Of a DNA stretch of 22,960 bases, positions 1-7,218 are shown in pieces. The first letter of the stretch is position 1; every line of letters starts with the position of its first letter. A program made the position numbers and the translations under genes. The stretch is from CAZQKE01 sp964593865 (GTDB lineage: Bacteria > Chloroflexota > Anaerolineae > JAAYZQ01). Below the pieces are notes generated by a model. It was given only the letters and a program-made list of their open reading frames with translations, did no database searches and was not told the DNA's origin. Location of the stretch: positions 1 through 22,960 of the forward strand of contig CAZQKE010000071.1 in NCBI GenBank assembly GCA_964593865.1. Direction: 5' to 3'.

Positions 1-1149
1 GATGTAGGGGATGCCCTTGCGGTTGGCGTAGCGGATCTGCTTGCCCAGGCGGGTCGCTTCCAGAAACTGCTCGGCGTTGATGCCCGCTGCCCGCAGGCGG
101 GCGGCCAGGGCCAGCGTCTGGGGGTACAGCTCGGGGCTGAACAGGGTCACCAGGACGCGGCTGGGGACCAGGGGCAGGGTGGGGCGTTTGCCCGCCCGTT
201 CCAACACCAGACCGATGATGACATCGCCCATGGCAAAGCCGACGCCGCTGATGCGGTCACCGCCCACGTCGGCCACCAGGTTGTCATAACGCCCCCCGCC
301 CAGGATGGCGCGGAACTTGCGCTGCCGGTCATAGGCTTCGAACACGGGGCCGGTGTAATAGTCCAGCCCGCGGACGACGCCGGCATCGTAGAGCAAATAG
401 TCGCCCAGGCCCAACGCCTCCACCGTGGCGAATACCCGGCGCAGCTCCTCCGATTCCTGCCACAGGTCGGGGTTCCCCAGCAGGTCGGCGAGGGCCGCCA
501 GTTGTGCTTCGCTCAGGCCCATGTCCAACGCCCAGGCCCGCCATTTTTCGGCGGGGAGCTTATCCCGCCGGTCAATGAGGCGCAGCACCTGGGGGCGCAG
601 GTCGTCGCCGATGCCGATCTGGGCCAGCCGGTCCTCCATCAGGCGGCGGCTGTTGATGTGGATGGCGACTTCATCGGCGGTCAGGCCCACGTTGCGCAAA
701 AAGGAGGCGGCGATGGCGACGATCTCGCCGTCGGCGGCGGGCGTCTCGGCCCCCAACAGGTCAATGTTCCACTGAAAGAACTCGCGGGTGCGCCCCCGCT
801 GGGGCCGCTCGTACCGCCAAAAGGGGCCAAAGGAAAACCAACGCACCGGCCGGACCAGTTGGGCCTGCCGCTGGGCGATCATCCGCGCCAGGGAGGGGGT
901 CAGCTCCGGGCGCATGACCAGGGTATCGCCGCCCCGGTCGGTGAGGACGAAGGATTGTTCTTTGACCAGCTCCTCACCGCTCTTGGCCGCGTACAGCTCC
1001 AACCGCTCCAGGATCGGGGCTTCGTATTCCTGGTAGCCGAATCGTTGCGAGGTCTCCCGCACCCGCTCATAGAGCCAGTTGCGGAAGGCCATCTCTTCCG
1101 GGTAAAAATCGCGGGTTCCTTTGACCGCCGGGATGGTGGCTTTTGCCAT
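1..1149 (-). CDS. hisS: Histidine-tRNA ligase (HisRS), C-terminus cut by window edge
   Basis: Charges tRNA-His with histidine in the cytoplasm (class II aminoacyl-tRNA synthetase). 383 residues are visible, starting MAKATIPAVKGTRDFYPEEM. Class II motif 2 is visible as RYERPQRGRTREFFQ (about residues 112-126), and MRPELTPSLARM lies near 79-90. The histidine-specific motif RGLDYYTGPVFE and the GGGRYDNL loop follow, and then the start of the anticodon-binding domain. The family is usually about 420-430 residues, so roughly the last 40 are missing off the left edge. The start at 1149 is fixed by a strong Shine-Dalgarno AAAAGGAGG four or five bases upstream. The wording GTRDFYPEEM plus FQWNIDLLG resembles the eukaryote/archaea-like HisRS branch more than the E. 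coli type; this is from memory and not tested. No T-box signature was seen in the roughly 110-nt leader. The gene is divergent from the GNAT gene. Confidence 0.97.
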   Translation of the reverse strand, partial: MAKATIPAVKGTRDFYPEEMAFRNWLYERVRETSQRFGYQEYEAPILERLELYAAKSGEELVKEQSFVLTDRGGDTLVMRPELTPSLARMIAQRQAQLVRPVRWFSFGPFWRYERPQRGRTREFFQWNIDLLGAETPAADGEIVAIAASFLRNVGLTADEVAIHINSRRLMEDRLAQIGIGDDLRPQVLRLIDRRDKLPAEKWRAWALDMGLSEAQLAALADLLGNPDLWQESEELRRVFATVEALGLGDYLLYDAGVVRGLDYYTGPVFEAYDRQRKFRAILGGGRYDNLVADVGGDRISGVGFAMGDVIIGLVLERAGKRPTLPLVPSRVLVTLFSPELYPQTLALAARLRAAGINAEQFLEATRLGKQIRYANRKGIPYI

Positions 1150-1269
1150 ATTGCCTCCTTTTCCAAAGGCCGTTTTGAACAGGGCGAACGCATTCGCCGG
1201 GTTCCGCACCGCCGGGATCGCCCGGAAACGGCGGGTGGCGGGTTTTGTCGGTCAACCGGGTCCTTGCAG

Positions 1270-1297
1270 ATTATACCCGACTCGGCGGTTTTGGCAA
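1270..1297 (-). promoter_or_regulatory. Sigma70-type promoter for hisS
   Basis: On the minus strand the -35 is TTGCCA (1297-1292), then a 16-nt spacer, then a perfect -10 TATAAT (1275-1270). It predicts transcription starting near 1263, about 114 nt before the hisS start codon. Confidence 0.75.
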
Positions 1298-1327
1298 ATC
1301 GGCCTGCGCCAATCCGACGGTGGGCGT

Positions 1328-1356
1328 TTGCTTTTTCCCTGGGGGGATGGTATACT
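1328..1356 (+). promoter_or_regulatory. Sigma70-type promoter for the GNAT gene
   Basis: -35 TTGCTT (1328-1333), 17-nt spacer, -10 TATACT (1351-1356). The predicted start near 1363 leaves about a 138-nt leader before the acetyltransferase start codon. Confidence 0.7.
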
Positions 1357-1420
1357 ACCCGCGTCCGAGAATCGGACTGGGAACAATGCGGACCTTCTTG
1401 CGGGTTTTGTGCGGCAAGAG

Positions 1421-1458
1421 GCACGGCAGTCGGTGCAAGATGACATGGGCTGCCGTGC
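1421..1458 (+). promoter_or_regulatory. Inverted repeat in GNAT leader
   Basis: GCACGGCAG (1421-1429) and CTGCCGTGC (1450-1458) are perfect 9-bp complements separated by 20 nt, inside the predicted 5' leader of the acetyltransferase. It could fold as a hairpin in the mRNA. No known riboswitch is recognised. Confidence 0.4.
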
Positions 1459-1500
1459 GGTCAACCTGCGGGAGGACGAGATTGCGGGGGATGGAAGCCC

Positions 1501-2031
1501 ATGATCGTTCGCCCGGCGACGCTGGCGGACCTGAACGCCTGTTTGACTCTGGATCACAGCGGCATCACCGATCATGTGTGGCAGATGCGGGCGCAAGAGG
1601 ATGAGGACCGGATCGGGGTGCAGTTTGACGTGGTGCGCCTGCCCCGGCGGATGCGGGTCGGCTATCCCCGCGATCTGGATCAACTGATTGAGGATTGGCA
1701 GCGGGGCGAAGGTTTTTTCGCCGCCGAGGTGGACGGTCAGGTGCGGGGGTATGTGGATGTCCTGGCCTGGCCCTGGCAGGGCGTGGCCCGGATCGTCAAC
1801 CTGGCCGTGGACGGCCCGGCCCGACGGCAAGGGATCGGCACGGCGTTGGTGCAGGAGGCCCGCCGCTGGGCCAGGGAGCAAGGGGCGCAGACGCTGTTGG
1901 CCGAAGCGACAACCAAGAACTACCCGGCCTTGTGCTTTTACCGGAAGTTGGGATTCCGCTTTTGCGGGTTCAACGATCACTACTACGCCAACCGGGACAT
2001 TGCCCTCTTTTTCGTTTTGGCGTTGCGCTGA
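1501..2031 (+). CDS. GNAT-family N-acetyltransferase
   Basis: A 176-residue protein of the Gcn5-related acetyltransferase fold, which moves the acetyl group of acetyl-CoA to an amine. The acetyl-CoA pyrophosphate-binding motif A is visible as ARRQGIGTAL (about 107-116), preceded by the strand ARIVNLAVDG. The C-terminal strand-helix NYPALCFYRKLGF is typical of RimI-like members. The substrate cannot be read from the sequence. The ATG at 1501 is the only sensible start: an in-frame stop lies at 1441-1443 and no ATG, GTG or TTG falls between. The ribosome-binding site (GGGGGATGGAAG) is only moderate. The gene stands alone behind its own promoter. Confidence 0.9.
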   Translation: MIVRPATLADLNACLTLDHSGITDHVWQMRAQEDEDRIGVQFDVVRLPRRMRVGYPRDLDQLIEDWQRGEGFFAAEVDGQVRGYVDVLAWPWQGVARIVNLAVDGPARRQGIGTALVQEARRWAREQGAQTLLAEATTKNYPALCFYRKLGFRFCGFNDHYYANRDIALFFVLALR

Positions 2032-2062
2032 TGAGGCCCCCGTAAAGAAAGATAAAGCGGGA

Positions 2063-2096
2063 TCTTGGTTTCAGAGACCTGAACCGCAATAAGGAG
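2063..2096. repeat. Degenerate copy of palindromic intergenic repeat
   Basis: CTTGGTTTCAGAGACCTGAA followed by CCGCAATAAGG resembles the junction found at 19774-19806 (CTTGGCGGTTCCGGAGATCT, then GAACCGCAAAGG). It is probably a worn fragment of the same repeat family. Confidence 0.4.
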
Positions 2097-2176
2097 ACAG
2101 CTTGCACTATTTCTGAGGAGGTGGACCGCTCCGTGACACGCCGCCGAGGATAAAAATGCTTGCGGCTTGCCTTGCT

Positions 2177-2210
2177 CACCATCTCGGTCCGGCGGCCGGG
2201 ACCGATGGTG
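2177..2210 (+). promoter_or_regulatory. Strong hairpin upstream of small membrane protein
   Basis: CACCAT-CT-CGGTCC pairs with GGACCGATGGTG over 12 bp with a 2-nt bulge and an 8-nt loop. It ends 16 nt before the AAGGAG ribosome-binding site of the gene at 2237. There is no T-run, so it is not a classical terminator. It could be an mRNA leader structure or the tail of an upstream transcript. Confidence 0.4.
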
Positions 2211-2236
2211 TGGGCCGTTGCAACAAGGAGTGCACG

Positions 2237-2596
2237 ATGGTTCGCAAAGTTTTCACTGCCCTTTTGATACTTGTCGTTATCTACCTGGGAATAGGTCTTG
2301 CCTTCCATATCAAATGGAAAAGCGAACTGGAAGCCTGCCGAGAGGTGCGCAGATCACGGGGGGAATTCGTTGAACCTGAAGTGTTTCCCGTATTGGGGAT
2401 CTTTTTTGATATGACCTGGTGGCCTGTGTATACATGGGCGAATGTCTATCATTACGGGACACCTTTTGCGACACCGTGTATCCATTCCGGGAACATTGGT
2501 GGACCGGAGGCCAAGATACCTGTTTGCGTTGTTGTGGAAAAGCGAGGGGAGCACCGCGCCGTCACCGAACACCCGAAGGACGATAATACGTACTGA
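2237..2596 (+). CDS. Small membrane protein of unknown function
   Basis: A 119-residue protein, not recognised. The start at 2237 is chosen because AAGGAG sits 7 nt upstream (2226-2230); a longer frame from 2156 has no ribosome-binding site and would put a hairpin inside the gene. Residues about 5-24 (VFTALLILVVIYLGIGLAF) form a membrane segment or uncleaved signal. A second aromatic-rich hydrophobic stretch lies at about 50-74 (VLGIFFDMTWWPVYTW). The tail is polar, with Cys near 83 and 94. Base composition is lower in G+C than the flanks (2281-2340 is 30 of 60). It may be co-transcribed with the hydrolase 120 nt downstream. Confidence 0.7.
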   Translation: MVRKVFTALLILVVIYLGIGLAFHIKWKSELEACREVRRSRGEFVEPEVFPVLGIFFDMTWWPVYTWANVYHYGTPFATPCIHSGNIGGPEAKIPVCVVVEKRGEHRAVTEHPKDDNTY

Positions 2597-2624
2597 CGCC
2601 GTCTGCAACCAACCCCGCTGCGCT

Positions 2625-2678
2625 CCGGTCGTCCGCCGACCGGCCTGTGCCGGCTGCCGTGCCGTTGAGCGGCACAGG
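2625..2678 (+). repeat. Two abutting stem-loops
   Basis: The first hairpin is CCGGTCG (2625-2631), loop TCCGC, CGACCGG (2637-2643). It is followed at once by CCTGTGCCG (2644-2652), a 17-nt loop, and CGGCACAGG (2670-2678). Both stems are perfect. No T-run follows, so they may be intergenic processing or stability structures rather than a terminator. Confidence 0.5.
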
Positions 2679-2716
2679 GCAAACTCTTGCGCAAATTCAA
2701 AAGGGGGAGAGTACCG

Positions 2717-3535
2717 ATGCGACCTAAAATGTTACAGATCTCATCACAAAAGATCGCTTATTACGAAAGTCCTGGGACAGGCCCGGCCGTAATGTTGATC
2801 CACGGCAACTCATCATCCGGGCTGGCATATCAGCGTCAAATCCAAAGTTGGCTCGGTGAAAAATATCGTCTTGTAGCAATTGATCTGCCGGGTCACGGCG
2901 ATTCGGAGCCGTTTGCGGCCAAGTCGGCATACGGCCTGCCGGGGTATGCAGCCACCGTTGCCGCTGCGGCAAAAGCATTGGGGATGGAGGATGCCGTCTT
3001 TGTTGGTTGGAGCCTGGGCGGTCACATTGTATTGGAAGCCCACGACCGATTGGAGAAGGCAAAAGGGTTTGTGATTTTCGGTGCGCCACCACTCGCATTT
3101 CCCCCGGCAATGAAAGAGGCATTTTTACCGAATCCGGCGGTGGAGATAGGTTTCAAGGCAGATATAACGGAAGAAGAAGCCCGGACTTATGCTGCATCCT
3201 TTTTTGCCCCCGGAACGTCGGTACCCGAAACCCCCTTTGTCACAGACATCCTGCGTACGGACGGTAACGCCCGATCCGGTTTAGCCGCCAGCATCAAGCC
3301 GGATGGCTATCAAGACGAAGTTGAAATAGTAGCCAATCTGTCGATTCCACTGGCTATCTTCCACGGGGAAGAAGAACAATTGGTGAATAAAGCCTATATC
3401 GGCAAATTGACCATGCCGACGCTCTGGCGAGGTGAAATTCAGGTCATCGGCGCCGCGGGGCACGCGCCTCAATGGGAACAACCCGAAGAATTCAACAGGC
3501 TGCTGGAAGCATTCGTGATAGATGTAACGAGATAG
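2717..3535 (+). CDS. Alpha/beta-hydrolase
   Basis: A 272-residue cytoplasmic serine hydrolase of the alpha/beta fold; the substrate is not predictable. The oxyanion-hole motif LIHGNSSSG lies at 28-35, and the strand VAIDLPGHGDSEP follows. The nucleophile elbow GWSLGG has Ser99, and the catalytic His is His249 in GAAGHAPQWEQP. At the usual acid position (HGxxD) the protein has HGEEE, so the acid would be Glu220 instead of the commoner Asp. Start 2717 is preferred over the frame opening at 2687 because GGGGGAG lies 6-7 nt upstream. Base use is A+T-richer than the genes on either side (3121-3180 is 27 G+C of 60). No downstream partner is obvious. Confidence 0.9.
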   Translation: MRPKMLQISSQKIAYYESPGTGPAVMLIHGNSSSGLAYQRQIQSWLGEKYRLVAIDLPGHGDSEPFAAKSAYGLPGYAATVAAAAKALGMEDAVFVGWSLGGHIVLEAHDRLEKAKGFVIFGAPPLAFPPAMKEAFLPNPAVEIGFKADITEEEARTYAASFFAPGTSVPETPFVTDILRTDGNARSGLAASIKPDGYQDEVEIVANLSIPLAIFHGEEEQLVNKAYIGKLTMPTLWRGEIQVIGAAGHAPQWEQPEEFNRLLEAFVIDVTR

Positions 3536-3582
3536 AAGCGGGGCGTACACAGCCGGTCGGCGCGAAGAGATGTTGTTTTGCA

Positions 3583-3601
3583 GGCGAAGCGGAGATTCGC
3601 C
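3583..3601 (+). promoter_or_regulatory. Hairpin before cytochrome ribosome-binding site
   Basis: GGCGAA (3583-3588) pairs with TTCGCC (3596-3601). It ends just before the AGGATAGGG ribosome-binding site of the cytochrome gene and could affect its translation. Confidence 0.3.
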
Positions 3602-3619
3602 CCCACAGGATAGGGATAG

Positions 3620-5278
3620 ATGCGGTTTAAAATCCACCTTCCCCTCATCGCCCTGGTAATCGCGGCGGCGGTGGCTGCTTGCACCCTGCCGGGCGGCAGC
3701 TCGCGCCTTTCCGGCACGGTGCGCGACGCCGGCGGCGCGCCCATCGCCGGGGCCGTCGTCCGTGTGCAGACGACCGACCGGGCCGCGACCACCGATGCCA
3801 AAGGCCGCTTTACCCTGACCGACCTGACGCCCGGTCGGCCCGTCACCCTCACCGCCTGGGCGACCGGCTACTATATCGGCGGGGGGACGGCCTTCCAACC
3901 CGGTACGGAACCGATTGTCATCACCCTCACCGCCCACACCGCCGAGGACAACCCCGCCTACACCTGGCTCGGCGCCTTTGCCCAGGCCGGGGAGGAGGAC
4001 AACTGCCGGCACTGCCACGCCGCAGACCTTCAAGAAAGGTCTGTGGGAGCTTCCTTGCCGTTCGACGAGTGGCAGCGCGACCCTCACGCCCGGACGGCAT
4101 CCAACCTCCGCTTCCTGACCATGTATACCGGTAGCGATCTCCACGGCAACGTCAGCCCGCCCACCCGTTATGGCTACAACCGCGACTATGGCCGCTTCCC
4201 CCTGCCGCCTGACCCGAACCTGCCCTACTACGGCCCCGGTTACAAACTGGACTTTCCCTCCACCGACGGCAACTGCGCTGCCTGCCATACCCCTGTCGAC
4301 GCCGTAGACGACCCCTACGGCGTGGACCCTACCGCCCTTGACGGCGTCGCTGCCGAAGGGATCACCTGCGATTTTTGCCACAAAATCTGGGACGTGCGCC
4401 TGGAGCCGGTCACCGGTTTGCCTTCCCCCAACATGCCCGGCGTCCTGTCCTTCGTCTTTCGCCGCCCGCCGGAAGGTCACCAGTTTTTCGCCGGGCCGCT
4501 GGACGATGTCGCCCCCGGCGAGGATACTTACGTCCCCCTCTACCGCCGGAGCCAATACTGCGCTCCGTGCCATTTCGGCGTCTTTTGGGATACGGTCGTC
4601 TACAACTCCTTCGGCGAGTGGCTGGCCAGCCCCTACAGCGACCCGGAAACAGGCCAGACCTGCCAAGATTGCCACATGCCCTCCACCGGCGCGACCCGTT
4701 TCGCCCGGCCCGAAAAGGGGGGGCTGAAACGCGATCCGAGGACCATTGCCGGTCACGATATGACCGTCACCCCCGCCCTGCTGCGTCGGGCCGTGACGCT
4801 GGATGCCCAGGCCGAGCGTCGGGGGGCAGAGATCGTCGTCACCGTACGGCTGACCAACAGCGGCGCAGGCCACCACATCCCCACCGATTCCCCCCTGCGT
4901 CACCTGATCCTGACCGTGGAAGCGAGCGACGGGCAAGGGCAACCCCTCCCCCTGCGGGCCGGTCCCACCGTGCCGGACTGGGGCGGAGCACAGGCCGGAT
5001 TGCCGGGAAAAGCCTTTGCCAAAGTGCTGGAAGAGGTCTGGACCGAGATCGCACCCAGCGGGGCTTACTGGAACCCCACCCGCATCGTGCAAGACACCCG
5101 CCTGCCCGCCCTTGCGACCGATGTTAGCACCTACACCTTTGCCGCACCGGCGGAAGGACCGGTCCGCGTCCGCGTGACGCTGCGCTACCGCCGCGCCTTC
5201 CAATCGCTGATGGCGCAGAAGGGCTGGGATGTGCCGGATGTGATCCCGGCAGCGACGCTCCTGACCGTCAACCCGTAG
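3620..5278 (+). CDS. Five-heme c-type cytochrome lipoprotein with carboxypeptidase-regulatory-like domain
   Basis: A 552-residue exported lipoprotein carrying covalent hemes, presumably for electron transfer outside the cytoplasmic membrane. The N-terminal hydrophobic segment ends in a lipobox VAAC with Cys21 as lipidation site. A beta-sandwich domain of the CarboxypepD_reg type (GTVRDAGGAPIAGAVVRVQT ... ATTDAKGRFTLTDL) spans about 30-105. Five CxxCH motifs follow at 129-133 (CRHCH), 219-223 (CAACH), 250-254 (CDFCH), 314-318 (CAPCH) and 348-352 (CQDCH). Extra His residues that could be distal ligands include DPHA near 154, GHD near 378 and GHHIP near 420. The C-terminal 150 residues look like a second beta domain. 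The heme layout recalls cytochrome c554-like multiheme proteins, but the family is not certain. It probably leads an operon with the Tat protein 90 nt downstream. Confidence 0.9.
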   Translation: MRFKIHLPLIALVIAAAVAACTLPGGSSRLSGTVRDAGGAPIAGAVVRVQTTDRAATTDAKGRFTLTDLTPGRPVTLTAWATGYYIGGGTAFQPGTEPIVITLTAHTAEDNPAYTWLGAFAQAGEEDNCRHCHAADLQERSVGASLPFDEWQRDPHARTASNLRFLTMYTGSDLHGNVSPPTRYGYNRDYGRFPLPPDPNLPYYGPGYKLDFPSTDGNCAACHTPVDAVDDPYGVDPTALDGVAAEGITCDFCHKIWDVRLEPVTGLPSPNMPGVLSFVFRRPPEGHQFFAGPLDDVAPGEDTYVPLYRRSQYCAPCHFGVFWDTVVYNSFGEWLASPYSDPETGQTCQDCHMPSTGATRFARPEKGGLKRDPRTIAGHDMTVTPALLRRAVTLDAQAERRGAEIVVTVRLTNSGAGHHIPTDSPLRHLILTVEASDGQGQPLPLRAGPTVPDWGGAQAGLPGKAFAKVLEEVWTEIAPSGAYWNPTRIVQDTRLPALATDVSTYTFAAPAEGPVRVRVTLRYRRAFQSLMAQKGWDVPDVIPAATLLTVNP

Positions 5279-5368
5279 GAACTTTGGTTGATCGGCAACG
5301 TATAGGGACAAGAGTTGCTTCCCGTGAGGGCCAAAGCGACCGAGAACGGATCGGACGGGGGAGGAATC

Positions 5369-6247
5369 ATGACCGAACAAAAGGCACAACTCACCGCCGA
5401 AGAGGCCAAGATACTGAGCCGCCGCAAATTCCTGACCGGCGCCGTCGCCGGGGGCGCGGCAGGGTTGGCCGTGGCTGCCGGAACCGGCGTCGCCGTCTGG
5501 CAGGTGGCCGATGCCCAGGCCCAAGCCGAGCTTGAGGTCGCCCGCCGGGCCGCCGAGGCCGAAATTGAACGCTTGCAGGGGCTGGTTGACCTTTATGAAG
5601 ACTTGGAAAAGATCGGCCTGGACGCCATCCTGGAAACCGGCATGATCGCCATCTCGGCCCCCCTGGCCGCCGTGGAGGCGGGGGCACAAGCCCTCAAAAG
5701 CGGCCTGGACTGGGCCGAAGAGGCCCTGTTGGCGGTAGGCGAGGCGTTGCCCACCGCCCGCGAATCGCTCCTCTGGCTGGAAGACCGGGTCTCTGCCCTG
5801 GCCGAAGGCATCGAAAAACTGGAAATCGCCATCGGCAAGGCGTTGGACAAAGCCACCGACAATGCCATCGCCGACGCCCTGACCGATTTCGTCAACAGCG
5901 TTCTGGACAACCTGCCCTTTGGCCTGGGCGACAAGTTCCGCGCCGTGCTGGAAGGGCTGGTGCAACTCGTAACCGGCGTGGACGAGTTGATCCTGGGCAT
6001 CAACGAGCGCATCTTGGAGCCGCTACGTCAGGATTGGTTCGCCGATGAGGAGGGGGTAGGCGCAAACCTGTTCGACCCCCTGGTGGAAAAGGTCCTTGAT
6101 CCTCTGGAATCCCACCTGGAACATCTGGCCACCCTGAGCGACGAGATGCAAAACAACCTGCTGGAACCGACCCAGAAGGCCCTGGCTGCGCGTGCCCGGC
6201 TCCGCGAGGAGATCAACCGCTACAAGGAGGAGCACAACCTGGGCTGA
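5369..6247 (+). CDS. Tat-signal, helix-rich exported protein of unknown function
   Basis: A 292-residue protein; function unknown. The start at 5369 follows GGGGGAGGAATC, a strong ribosome-binding site; the frame opening at 5315 is less likely. A textbook twin-arginine motif SRRKFL lies at 17-22, followed by an Ala/Gly-rich hydrophobic stretch (23-45), so the protein is predicted to cross or be anchored in the membrane folded. The remainder is almost wholly heptad-like helix (LEVARRAAEAEIERLQ near 55-70, later VSALAEGIEKLEIAIGKAL), with no Cys, no heme site and no metal motif. The Tat route usually serves cofactor-bearing or complexed proteins, so it may ride with or dock onto a partner such as the cytochrome encoded just upstream. 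The latter is inference from position only. Confidence 0.85.
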   Translation: MTEQKAQLTAEEAKILSRRKFLTGAVAGGAAGLAVAAGTGVAVWQVADAQAQAELEVARRAAEAEIERLQGLVDLYEDLEKIGLDAILETGMIAISAPLAAVEAGAQALKSGLDWAEEALLAVGEALPTARESLLWLEDRVSALAEGIEKLEIAIGKALDKATDNAIADALTDFVNSVLDNLPFGLGDKFRAVLEGLVQLVTGVDELILGINERILEPLRQDWFADEEGVGANLFDPLVEKVLDPLESHLEHLATLSDEMQNNLLEPTQKALAARARLREEINRYKEEHNLG

Positions 6248-6270
6248 GAACCCGGTCGGAACGGGGTTAC

Positions 6271-6288
6271 AAGCCGTTTGTACGGCTT
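6271..6288 (+). promoter_or_regulatory. Perfect hairpin abutting the pfkB ribosome-binding site
   Basis: AAGCCGT (6271-6277), loop TTGT, ACGGCTT (6282-6288). It is directly followed by GGGGAAGG, the ribosome-binding site of the kinase at 6301. There is no T-run. It may end transcripts of the upstream gene weakly or modulate kinase translation. Confidence 0.45.
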
Positions 6289-6300
6289 GGGGAAGGCGAT

Positions 6301-7218
6301 ATGCGATGCCGGATTGACATTGTCGGTCTGGGCTACTGTACCTACGACATTTTGGCCATCACGCCGGGGTTACCCCGGTTTGATGATGTGCGGATGGTTC
6401 ATCTGGCCGATTTGGTCTATGACGGCGGCGGCCAGGTCGGGACGGCCCTGACCGCCGCCGCCCGTTTGGGGGCGCGGACCGGTTACATCGGCATCCTGGG
6501 CGATGACCGCGAGGGCCGCTTCCTGCGCGATCTATTCGTGCGGGATGGAGTGAATGTGGAACGTCTGCGCTTGTCGGGCGAGGTGGGGACTAACGTCTGT
6601 CTGCTTTTGGTGGAGCGAGGAACGGGCCGTCGGGCCATTCTTTGCCATCGGCGCGTTGATGCCGATGCGCTCAGATTGAATGAAGCCGACCGCGCGGTGA
6701 TCCGGTCGGCGAGGGTGTTGCACCTGGACGGTCAATTCCTCCCGGCGGCGGTCCGGGCCGCCCGTTGGGCAAAGGCCGCAGGCGTCAAGGTTTGTTTTGA
6801 CGGCAACCATCCTCGCCCCGGCTTGGATGCACTTCTGCCTTCGGTGGATTGGCTCGTTGTCGCAGAACCGTTCCCGGCAGCCTATACCGGCGAGGCCGAC
6901 TTGGAGCGGGCGGCGCGGGGCCTATTGGCCTTGGGGCCGGAAGTGGTGGTCGTCACGCTGGGCGAGCGGGGGTGCGTTCTGTGGACCCGTGACGAATGTC
7001 TGACCGTCCCCGCCTTTCCCGTACAGGCGGTGGATACAACCGGTGCGGGTGATGCTTTTCACGGCGGGTTCATCTACGCCATGCTGCAGGGATGGGACCT
7101 ACGCCGGGTCGCCCTCTTTGCCAACGCCGTTGCTGCCCTCAACTGCCGTGTGCTGGGTGGACGACGGGGGTTGCCCGGTCGGGCCGAGGTAGATGCTCTG
7201 CTGCACCGGCGGACTTAG
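6301..7218 (+). CDS. PfkB-family carbohydrate/nucleoside kinase
   Basis: A 305-residue ribokinase-like kinase that would phosphorylate a sugar, sugar acid or nucleoside with ATP in the cytoplasm. The first PfkB signature region is seen as DGGGQVGTALTAAARLGA (about 41-58). The second, DTTGAGDAFHGGF, carries the catalytic base Asp251 in the GAGD anion hole. A strand-turn VVTLGERGCVLW precedes it as in ribokinases. The length is normal. The start ATG is 4 nt after GGGGAAGG. The specific substrate is not readable. It lies 53 nt behind the Tat protein on the same strand. Its last 120 nt overlap the convergent Nudix gene. Confidence 0.93.
   Translation: MRCRIDIVGLGYCTYDILAITPGLPRFDDVRMVHLADLVYDGGGQVGTALTAAARLGARTGYIGILGDDREGRFLRDLFVRDGVNVERLRLSGEVGTNVCLLLVERGTGRRAILCHRRVDADALRLNEADRAVIRSARVLHLDGQFLPAAVRAARWAKAAGVKVCFDGNHPRPGLDALLPSVDWLVVAEPFPAAYTGEADLERAARGLLALGPEVVVVTLGERGCVLWTRDECLTVPAFPVQAVDTTGAGDAFHGGFIYAMLQGWDLRRVALFANAVAALNCRVLGGRRGLPGRAEVDALLHRRT

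Larger units (their letters stand above)
1150..1500. other. Divergent intergenic region hisS / GNAT
   Basis: 351 bases without a convincing gene. It carries one promoter facing each way (minus for hisS, plus for the acetyltransferase). On the hisS side there is a 5' leader of roughly 110 nt. On the acetyltransferase side there is a leader of roughly 140 nt containing a 9-bp inverted repeat. Short reading frames in it have no ribosome-binding site and no recognisable product. Confidence 0.7.

Noticed and set aside
1150..1262. T-box leader of hisS
   Set aside because: No TGGNACCGCG-type antiterminator sequence and no terminator hairpin with T-run in the leader.
502..1443. 313-codon plus-strand open frame
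   Set aside because: Antisense to hisS, with no ribosome-binding site or domain.
3281..5965. 894-codon open frame on the minus strand
   Set aside because: It lies antisense to the hydrolase end, the cytochrome and the Tat protein, all of which have clear motifs and ribosome-binding sites. It is Gly/Gln/Val-rich without any domain and is a by-product of high G+C codon use.
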